Of a stretch of 64,000 bases of DNA, positions 58,115 to 64,000 are shown one piece after another. Each line of letters opens with the position of its first letter. The stretch's first letter is position 1. The DNA comes from JAABRU01 sp041390465 (GTDB lineage Bacteria > Desulfobacterota > Desulfobacteria > Desulfobacterales > Desulfococcaceae), in assembly GCA_041390465.1 (NCBI GenBank), contig JAWKPW010000009.1, positions 23,145 to 87,144 of the forward strand, written 5' to 3'. The notes under the pieces were generated by a model that saw only the letters and a list, made by a program, of their open reading frames with translations, was not told where the DNA came from and made no database searches. The translations under genes and the position numbers were made by a program.

Positions 58115-58912
58115 ATGGAAAACACAGAAACAATGGCATCCATCTCACCGGTAAAACTTGGCATAAACAGCGAATTCACCTTCAAATGCCACAAGGGGGT
58201 AAAATGTTTCACCAAGTGCTGCCGGGGGATCAATATCATCCTGACGCCTTATGACATTATCCGGCTCAAAAACCGGCTGCAGCTTCCTTCAGATGAATTT
58301 CTGGCCATATATACCAGACCGGAAATTCTGGAGAAGACCGATCTGCCGATTGTCACTCTGAAACTGCTGGATGATGAACAGAATTCCTGCCCCTTTGTGC
58401 GGGATGACGGATGTCTGATTTATACAGACAGACCCACAGCCTGCCGCTATTATCCTCTGGGCGTGGCTTCCCTCATGCACAAGGAAGGAGCGGATGATGA
58501 TGGGTTTTATTTTTTTGTCAATGAGCCGCATTGTCTGGGCTTTGAGGAAAAAGAGAATTGGACGGTGCGGGAATGGCGGGTGGATCAGGGGGTGGACATT
58601 CATGATGAGGTCAATGCGGGATGGACGGATCTGATTGTCAGAAAACGCTCCTTTCCCATGAACATCAAACTGACGGACAAGAGCAAGCAACTGTTTTTCA
58701 TGGTCAGTTACAACACAGACCAGTTCAGGCGCTTTGTGTTTGAAAGCTCTTTTCTGCAACGCTGTCCCACAGATCCCGAAACTGTGGAAAAGATAAAAAA
58801 CGATGAGGTGGAGCTGCTGAAATTCGGCATGAAATGGTTAAAGGATGTGTTTTTCAACTACAAAAATTTTGAGGAAAGAATGAAAAACATTCCGGAGCCG
58901 GAGGAATCCTGA
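58115..58912 (+). CDS. YkgJ-family cysteine-cluster protein
   Basis: 265 residues. The N-terminal CHKGVKCFTKCCRGINIILT and the later SCPFVRDDGCLIYTDRPTAC hold the eight-Cys pattern of the YkgJ/CxxxxxCC family, which is thought to bind iron-sulfur or zinc. The C-terminal 120 residues are hydrophilic with no known domain. The ribosome site is AAGGAAAGGAAG. It is 130 bases after the kinase gene on the same strand and could be cotranscribed. Metal type and function are not determined. Confidence 0.85.
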   Translation: MENTETMASISPVKLGINSEFTFKCHKGVKCFTKCCRGINIILTPYDIIRLKNRLQLPSDEFLAIYTRPEILEKTDLPIVTLKLLDDEQNSCPFVRDDGCLIYTDRPTACRYYPLGVASLMHKEGADDDGFYFFVNEPHCLGFEEKENWTVREWRVDQGVDIHDEVNAGWTDLIVRKRSFPMNIKLTDKSKQLFFMVSYNTDQFRRFVFESSFLQRCPTDPETVEKIKNDEVELLKFGMKWLKDVFFNYKNFEERMKNIPEPEES

Positions 58913-59209
58913 TTTTCCGCATAGTATGCCCCAATCAGGTGCGGCTTCAGGTTCTGCGGTTCAGGCAGTGAACCAGATCAGCCGGTGCGGAAATCCCCCT
59001 CCCTTTTGCGGGAGGGGCAGTGCTGTGAGGTCAGAAAATTTTCCGGACTGCCGGGCAGAAAGTTTGGCAGAAAATGCAGCCACTCCGGCTGCACCTGCCG
59101 AAGCCTTTCCGTCCGGAACTCCGGATTTGCCATTTTCCACCCGGACGGAGATGCCCGGCAGAGGCCAGCGGATGTCGGCATCCCGCCAGCAGGAACACAC
59201 AACCCGGAA

Positions 59210-60105
59210 TCACCCGCGCTTTTTTGTTCCTTTTTTTCTTTATTTTCAGCAGATATGCCTCAATCTCTCCTCCTCTGTCAGTCCCTCGTCGCTCTTCCGG
59301 CTTGTATCTGGACAAACCTCCTCAGGGCCGAGCCCCCTGGACAGCTCTTCGGTTTGTATCTGGACAGAACCTCTTCGGGCGACAGGCGGAAAGAATCAGA
59401 TCCGCCTGTTTTCCCATTTCCATAACTTTTTCAGGGGTCAGTTCCGCTGTCTCCATATATCCTCCCTTCTCTGAAATCAGTAACGCAGGAAGTCCCTTCA
59501 CAAACTACTGAACCTGCAGTTACTTGTTGTTTCGAATCCCAGGCATCTCAGTGCGCCGAAATAACCATTTCTCCTTTTTCCGGCTGGCAAAGCGGCAAGC
59601 ACGTTGTGCGGCTCCAGCGACTAGTTCGTTGAACTGCTGAAGGCGGAATGCCGATAAGCATCCTAGGTCATTGCGGTACACACCCTTTTTTTCAGACAGC
59701 AGATACTGAGGGCTTTCAAAGCCCGGCTTTTCCGGTGTCCTTGCACTGATGACAAAGGACTGCACGTCCGTCTCCGCAAGACTTTTGCGGGATCGTCTGT
59801 AAAAGGTTTCATAACCCAGTATCTGGAGGAAGGTCTCCTTGGTCACGGATTCCGTATCGCCGGAATTCAATCAGAATATCGCACGCGCACTGCTGTCGCG
59901 GATGCCGTCCGGCAGATTATCCCGCCTGCTCCCGCGTCCATTTTCCGCTCTTTTTCCGCAGCAGCAGAATGTCGGCCTGCGGGGAGCCGGTCATCACCGG
60001 AAATTCCGTGAGCACCGAAACCCCGGTGGGCGTCAGGAGTTCCGTGAACAGCCGGCCCATGAGAATATTGCCACCGGGTTTGCCGGATTCGGATGTATTT
60101 TTCAT
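59210..60105 (-). pseudogene. PD-(D/E)XK-like protein, decayed copy 1
   Basis: Starts MKNTSESGKPGGNILMGRLF at 60105 and, over several frames, repeats the sequence of copy 2: LTEFPVMTGSPQADILLL, then VTKETFLQILGYETFYRRS, SFVISARTPEK, EKKGVYRNDLG, FASRKKEKW and the stop near 59210. At least seven indels relative to copy 2 break the frame, and the repeated RYKPEERLRG block is garbled. Given that copy 2 is intact, this is either true decay after duplication or collapsed consensus of two near-identical units. Confidence 0.75.
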
Positions 60106-60381
60106 AATTTTTTTGTGCATCTTTGTTCACCCAGTGAATCAGATCAGCCGGTGCGGAAATCCCCCTCCCTTTTGCGGGAGGGGCAGTGCTGTGAGGTCAG
60201 AAAATTTTCCGGACTGCCGGGCAGAAAGTTTGGCAGAAAATGCAGCCACTCCGGCTGCACCTGCCGAAGCCTTTCCGTCCGGAACTCCGGATCTGCCATT
60301 TTCCACCCGGACGGAGATGCCCGGCGCGGGAAGACCGCCCGGATGTCCGGCATCCCGCCAGCAGAAACACACAGCCCGGAA

Positions 60382-61278
60382 TCACCTGCGCTTTTTTGTT
60401 CCTTTTTTCTTTATTTTCAGCAGATATGCCTCAATCTCCTCCTCTGTCAGTCCCCGCAGGCGTTCTTCAGGCTTGTATCTGGACAGAACCTCCTCAGGGC
60501 CGAGCCCCCGCAGACGCTCTTCAGGCTTGTATCTGGACAGAACCTCTTCGGGCGGCAGGCCGGAAAGAATCAGATCCGCCCACATTTTTCCCATTTCCAT
60601 AACTTTTTCAGGGGTCAGTTCCGCTGTCTCCATATATCCTCCCTTCTCTGAAATCCAGTAACGCAGAAGTCCCTTCACAAACCACTGAACCTGCGGACGC
60701 AGCATTCCGAATCCCAGGCATCTCAGTGCGCCGAAGGCCGCCATTTTCTCCTTTTTCCGGCTGGCAAAGCATTTGACAAGCACGTTGTGCGGCTCCGGCG
60801 GCAGCTCATTGAGGCACAGCAGCGGAATGCCGGCCAGCATCCACAGATCATTGCGGTACACACCCTTTTTTTCAGACGGCAGATACCCGAGGGCTTTCAA
60901 AACCCGGCTTTCCGGTGTCCTTGCACTGATGACAAAGGACTGCACGTCCGTCTCCGCAAGACTGCGGGATCGTCTGTAAAAGGTTTCATAACCCAGTATC
61001 TGGAGGAAGGTCTCCTTTGTCACGGATTCCGTATACTTGAATTCAATCAGAATATGCTGCGCACTGCTGTCGCGGATGCCGTCCGGCAGAATATCCGCCT
61101 GCTCCCGCGTCCATTTTCCGCTCTTTTTCCGCAGCAGCAGAATGTCGGCCTGCGGGGATCCGGTCATCACCGGAAATTCCGTGAGCACCGAAACCCCGGT
61201 GGGCGTCAGGAGTTCCGTGAACAGCCGGCCCAGCAGAATGTGCCACCGGGTTTTGCCGGATTCGGATGTATTTTTCAT
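60382..61278 (-). CDS. PD-(D/E)XK-like Rpn-type protein, intact copy 2
   Basis: 298 residues from ATG 61278; the open frame continues to 61467 through repeat DNA. The N-terminal nuclease-like core reads LTEFPVMTGSPQADILLLRK and QHILIEFKYTESVTKETF (acidic residue in ADILLL and E-x-K in IEFKY). Then come YETFYRRSRSLAETDVQSF and PESRVLKALGYLPSEKKGVY. The C-terminus has two copies of an 18-residue repeat (EEVLSRYKPEERLRGL) before TEEEIEAYLLKIKKK. Such proteins are common in repeat-rich genomes and are related to Rpn/PDDEXK recombination-promoting nucleases; activity is inferred. Confidence 0.65.
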   Translation of the reverse strand: MKNTSESGKTRWHILLGRLFTELLTPTGVSVLTEFPVMTGSPQADILLLRKKSGKWTREQADILPDGIRDSSAQHILIEFKYTESVTKETFLQILGYETFYRRSRSLAETDVQSFVISARTPESRVLKALGYLPSEKKGVYRNDLWMLAGIPLLCLNELPPEPHNVLVKCFASRKKEKMAAFGALRCLGFGMLRPQVQWFVKGLLRYWISEKGGYMETAELTPEKVMEMGKMWADLILSGLPPEEVLSRYKPEERLRGLGPEEVLSRYKPEERLRGLTEEEIEAYLLKIKKKGTKKRR

Positions 61279-61300
61279 AATTTTTTTGTGCACCTGTTCC

Positions 61301-61334
61301 AAACCCTCAGGGTTTTCAAAACCCTGAGGGTTTT
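61301..61334. repeat. Hairpin family E (CCCTCAGGGTTTT)
   Basis: AAACCCTCAGGGTTTT and its complement around CA. Related copies at 50815-50841 and 63909-63944. Lies in the 5' extension of the PD-(D/E)XK gene. Confidence 0.7.
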
Positions 61335-61375
61335 CGGGGTCTTTTTCCTGATCCCGAATATTGCATCTGCTGCGG

Positions 61376-62410
61376 CTAATATTCACTGTAGCAGAATTTT
61401 TCCCAAATGCTCCGATCATTGATTCGGGCTTCAATATCCACCCCAAAAAATTCTGCGACCGGAGCAAGGAGTTCCGGATTGTTTTCCATCACTTTCCGGG
61501 CCGCGCCAAGCACCACTTCCATGCCTTTGTGTGTCATTTTTCCCAAAGGCTGACGGCAGAAGCCCGCAGGCATTCCCAGAATGGCCATAAGGGTTTTGGT
61601 GGCCAGCGGATTCCGGGCCCGGCAGACCACATCGCCGTAAGGGGTTTTCTCTGTGGTTTTCACCACGACCAGCCCGAACAGAGGCTCCAGCGCGATCCGC
61701 AGTTTCTCTGCTTCCGCTTTTTTTCCCTGCGCGAGAAAACGAACCATGTCAGACACAGCTTTGGGTGCAATGTTGGAGGCCACGGAAATCACGCCCTGGG
61801 CTTTGATTGCGGGGTCAGTCATCATGTCAAAGGTCAGCCCGTCATCTCCGGAGAGGATGCTGTAATCCGCACCGCAGCAGGCACGGGTGCGTTTCATGTT
61901 TTCCAGATTTCCGGTGGCCTCTTTCACGGTGGACACATTTTTATACTTGGCATGGAGAATGGCCAGGTCCTCGGGAAACATCTGTGTGCCGGTTCTGCCG
62001 GGAATGACATAGGGAATGACCTGCACATCCGGAACAGCCCGCGCGACAGGCTCCACGTATTCCCTGCGGATTTCCAGAGAACTTGGCCCGTTGTAATAGG
62101 GGTCCACCAGCAGGACAGCATCGGCCCCGGCCTTTGCCGCATGTTCCGCCCCCTGCAGAGCCTCTTTGGTATTGTTGCTTCCCGTACCCGCGATGCAGAT
62201 GCACCGGCCTTTTGTTTTGTCCGCGATTTTTTCAATCACGGCATTGTGCTCCTCCCAGGTCAGAACAGGACTTTCTCCTGTGGTGCCCACAGCCAGTATG
62301 CCGGATATGCCGCTGCTTATCTGGAAATCCGCAAGTCTGGCCAGTCCCGCCTCATCCACTCCGTTTTCTTCAAACGGTGTCACAAGTGCTGTAAACGCTC
62401 CGGTAATCAT
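61376..62410 (-). CDS. Dihydrodipicolinate synthase-family lyase
   Basis: 344 residues from ATG 62410 (MITGAFTALVTPFEENGVDE). TIM-barrel DapA family features are present: AVGTTGESPVLTWEEH, PYYNGPSSLEI, Tyr134 in VIPYVIPGRTGT, and the Schiff-base Lys163 in STVKEATGN. Canonical DapA has about 292 residues; the C-terminal 50 residues here are extra, as seen in several deltaproteobacterial homologues. It probably condenses pyruvate with aspartate semialdehyde for lysine, but a related aldolase role is possible. A longer start at 62425 is less likely. Confidence 0.85.
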   Translation of the reverse strand: MITGAFTALVTPFEENGVDEAGLARLADFQISSGISGILAVGTTGESPVLTWEEHNAVIEKIADKTKGRCICIAGTGSNNTKEALQGAEHAAKAGADAVLLVDPYYNGPSSLEIRREYVEPVARAVPDVQVIPYVIPGRTGTQMFPEDLAILHAKYKNVSTVKEATGNLENMKRTRACCGADYSILSGDDGLTFDMMTDPAIKAQGVISVASNIAPKAVSDMVRFLAQGKKAEAEKLRIALEPLFGLVVVKTTEKTPYGDVVCRARNPLATKTLMAILGMPAGFCRQPLGKMTHKGMEVVLGAARKVMENNPELLAPVAEFFGVDIEARINDRSIWEKFCYSEY

Positions 62411-62528
62411 AGCTTCCCCTTTCATTTGAGAAAAATTTGCTCATACTGCCGGGCAGAATCAGAAAGTTTTTTCCGATTCCCTGAAAAATAAGCAGGTCAG
62501 CGTAGCTTTTCGGGTGCAGGTTTTTCCC

Positions 62529-62562
62529 AAAAACCGGATTTTTCCAAAAAATCCGGTTTTTT
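62529..62562. repeat. Hairpin family A, copy 7
   Basis: AAAAACCGGATTTTTCC paired with AAAAAATCCGGTTTTTT and a tail TACCCGAAAATTTTTGCGGC. Confidence 0.75.
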
Positions 62563-62698
62563 TTGGATACCCGAAAATTTTTGCGGCTGCGCACTTATCT
62601 TCTCAGCAGGCAGTCTGCATCAGAAATCTATTCATACTTTGGATTCTCCCTTTCTGTCAAGAAACTTGTCAGTCTGAACGGATTCTGTTTGGAAAAAC

Positions 62699-62726
62699 TT
62701 GACAATAGTTATAAAAATCATATAAC
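62699..62726 (+). promoter_or_regulatory. Sigma-70-like promoter of the LysM gene
   Basis: TTGACA (62699-62704) and TATAAC (62721-62726) with a 16-base spacer, about 55 bases before the gene start. A consensus -35 and a good -10. Confidence 0.6.
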
Positions 62727-62780
62727 CTGCAAAGCATCACAGATCATTTTCTTAACCATCATCGGAAACGGGGGATTATT

Positions 62781-63884
62781 ATGATACATCGCAGAAACAA
62801 GGTTTGCAGGATGACAGTTCTGTTCATCCTTCTGGGATTTGCAATGCCATTCAATCTTTACGCGCAGGAGACTGCCGATGTCAAACCTCCGGAAGTTGCG
62901 GAGGACGGACAGGGCGGCGCGTATTATACCATACAGAAGGGCGATACGCTGTGGGATCTTTCCCGGAAATTTCTCAATTCCCCCTGGTACTGGCCGGAAC
63001 TGTGGAAGGAAAACAGTGATGTGCCAATCCCCAACCCCCATCTGATTTATCCGGGGCAGAGGATTCGGCTTTTCCGGAAAGGGCAGATGCCGGAAACCGT
63101 TCAGCTTCCGCCGATGCCTGCGCCTTCGGTTCCTCCGGACGTGGAGGTGATTCCCACAACAGAGCCTGAGACAGAGGAGATTCTGTCAGATGACGGAACC
63201 CCGCATTATGTGTTCACCCTCATCAATCAGGTTGGATTTATACGGAAGGAACCGGTGAAGTCCAGCGGGATTATTTTTATGGAAAGGGATGACAAGCAGA
63301 TGATCAGCAAGGGGGATACGGTTTTCCTCAGACCTTCGGAACCGGGTTCTCTGGTTCTGGGAAAGATGTATACGGTTTACCGGACTTCAGCCCCGCTTAC
63401 CGATGAGAAAACAAAGGAAGTTTTCGGCATTCAGCATCTGATTGTGGGCGTGGTGGAAATTGTAAAGGATGAGCCGGATTTCAAAATCGGCAGGGTGACG
63501 CAGTCCTACCGGAATATAAAGGTGGATGATCTGCTGATGCCCTATACGCCAAAATCCCCCAAAATCCTCTTCGCGAAATCACAGGAGGGGATCAGCGGCC
63601 GGATCATTGCTTCGGAAGAGCACAATTCCATGATGGGAGAACATGATATCGCGTTTGTCAGCAAAGGCACAGTTGACGGTCTTGCTCCGGGGCAGAAATA
63701 CCGGGTGTATGAGGAGGAGGTGTTTACAGCCGGTTCCAAAGAGGCAAGGAGAACTGTGCACACACCAATGGATTTTGGAACCGTGCTGGTGCTTCACGCG
63801 GAGGAAACCGTTTCCACAGTTCTGATTATCCAGTCCCAGAAAGACATCCGGCCCGGTGATTTGATACGGACGCCGGTGCAGTAG
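62781..63884 (+). CDS. LysM-domain secreted protein
   Basis: 367 residues. An N-terminal signal peptide (MTVLFILLGFAMPFNLYAQE) is followed by a LysM peptidoglycan-binding domain (YYTIQKGDTLWDLSRKFLNS, then WYWPELWKENSDVP and IYPGQRIRLF). A Pro-rich linker leads to a long beta-rich C-terminal part of unknown family (for example VGFIRKEPVKSSGIIFMERD and TVSTVLIIQSQKDIRPGDLI). Similar LysM proteins with a long C-terminus occur in sulfate reducers. It would act in the periplasm at the cell wall. Confidence 0.88.
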   Translation: MIHRRNKVCRMTVLFILLGFAMPFNLYAQETADVKPPEVAEDGQGGAYYTIQKGDTLWDLSRKFLNSPWYWPELWKENSDVPIPNPHLIYPGQRIRLFRKGQMPETVQLPPMPAPSVPPDVEVIPTTEPETEEILSDDGTPHYVFTLINQVGFIRKEPVKSSGIIFMERDDKQMISKGDTVFLRPSEPGSLVLGKMYTVYRTSAPLTDEKTKEVFGIQHLIVGVVEIVKDEPDFKIGRVTQSYRNIKVDDLLMPYTPKSPKILFAKSQEGISGRIIASEEHNSMMGEHDIAFVSKGTVDGLAPGQKYRVYEEEVFTAGSKEARRTVHTPMDFGTVLVLHAEETVSTVLIIQSQKDIRPGDLIRTPVQ

Positions 63885-63908
63885 AGGGCTGTATCAGAAT
63901 AACCTGTC

Positions 63909-63944
63909 AAAACCCCTTAGGGTTTCCAAAACCCTAAGGGTTTC
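63909..63944. repeat. Hairpin family E, variant (CCCTTAGGGTTT)
   Basis: AAAACCCCTTAGGGTTTCC and AAAACCCTAAGGGTTT, 25 bases after the LysM gene; could serve as its terminator. Confidence 0.6.
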
Positions 63945-64000
63945 CGGACAGAAAAATTGTACAGGTTGTTTCTTTACAAACCCCAATTCTGTTTCCGGAA

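Larger units (their letters stand above)
58966..61290. repeat. 1.17-kb tandem duplication
   Basis: Unit 1 (about 58966-60121) and unit 2 (about 60132-61290) match along their length, offset 1166-1173 bases. Both contain GATCAGCCGGTGCGGAAATC, then a 240-base noncoding stretch, then a minus-strand gene. Differences are mostly short indels, concentrated in the gene of unit 1. Unit 2 contains a 54-bp internal repeat absent or altered in unit 1. Confidence 0.9.
62411..62780. other. Intergenic region with divergent promoters
   Basis: About 370 bases between the divergent DapA-like and LysM genes. It holds a family A hairpin (62529-62562) and a good promoter facing the LysM gene (62699-62726). Confidence 0.55.

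Noticed and set aside
61361..62491. 376-codon plus-strand open frame opposite the DapA-like gene
   Set aside because: Antisense shadow; the minus strand carries the conserved Lys and Tyr of the family.

Overview
The window looks like chromosome from a Desulfobacterota (deltaproteobacterial, Desulfobacteraceae-like) organism with a large, repeat-rich genome. This is inferred from gene content: a fused NuoBCD-type complex I gene, a DVU0772-type protein, CooT, a RACo-like ASKHA ATPase, many PAS/histidine-kinase and LuxR-type sensors, CarD, a K+-independent membrane pyrophosphatase, and dense dispersed hairpins and MITEs. Species level is not supportable from sequence alone.

Layout. 0-3.2 kb is an accessory patch: a small membrane protein broken by a 16-bp duplication, an array of five operator-like palindromes, a frameshifted conserved hypothetical, an integrase remnant, a diverged second copy of the nuoD 3' end, a Uma2-type protein and xisH/xisI. 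3.4-6.2 kb carries nuoA and a NuoBCD-type gene with many frameshifts on the minus strand. 7-15 kb carries a RACo-like ATPase, an RlmI-type rRNA methyltransferase, a histidine kinase, a PilZ protein and HPr. 15.2-21.1 kb carries a CheB-CheR-PAS fusion and a PAS/LuxR regulator, separated by a tandem array that has copied the 3' end of the first gene. 21.3-27.9 kb holds a ThrRS editing-domain protein, a TlpA-like thioredoxin, an NlpC/P60 lipoprotein, CooT, a UPF0182 membrane protein and a DNA methyltransferase. 28.0-30.0 kb is a toxin-antitoxin/NYN island. 30-41.2 kb is housekeeping: serA, a DUF1844 protein, Do protease, ispE, tRNA-Gln, prs, rplY, pth, hppA, CarD, RluA and a hotdog thioesterase.

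41.9-47.3 kb holds a hybrid histidine kinase and a compact operon of dynamin-like GTPase, StiP/PRTase-like protein and HAD phosphatase, the most system-like unit here. 47.6-52.7 kb has a LEA14-like lipoprotein, rlmN, a putative outer-membrane beta protein and a TolC-family lipoprotein. 53.1-58.9 kb has a fused nuclease-methyltransferase with a tiny overlapping partner, an atypical protein kinase and a YkgJ protein. 59-61.3 kb is a 1.17-kb tandem duplication of a PD-(D/E)XK-like gene, one copy decayed. 61.4-63.9 kb has a DapA-family lyase and a LysM protein.

Two features run through the whole window. First, frameshifts are clustered in patches (about 2.7-5.5, 16.9-19.8, 29.8-31.8, 37.6-41.1, 56.9-57.2 and 59.2-60.1 kb) and hit essential, otherwise well-conserved genes. 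That is better explained by low-accuracy consensus in those patches than by gene death, except where a paralogue or duplication is visible. Second, at least four dispersed repeat families occupy the intergenic regions, and one of them also appears inside a coding sequence.
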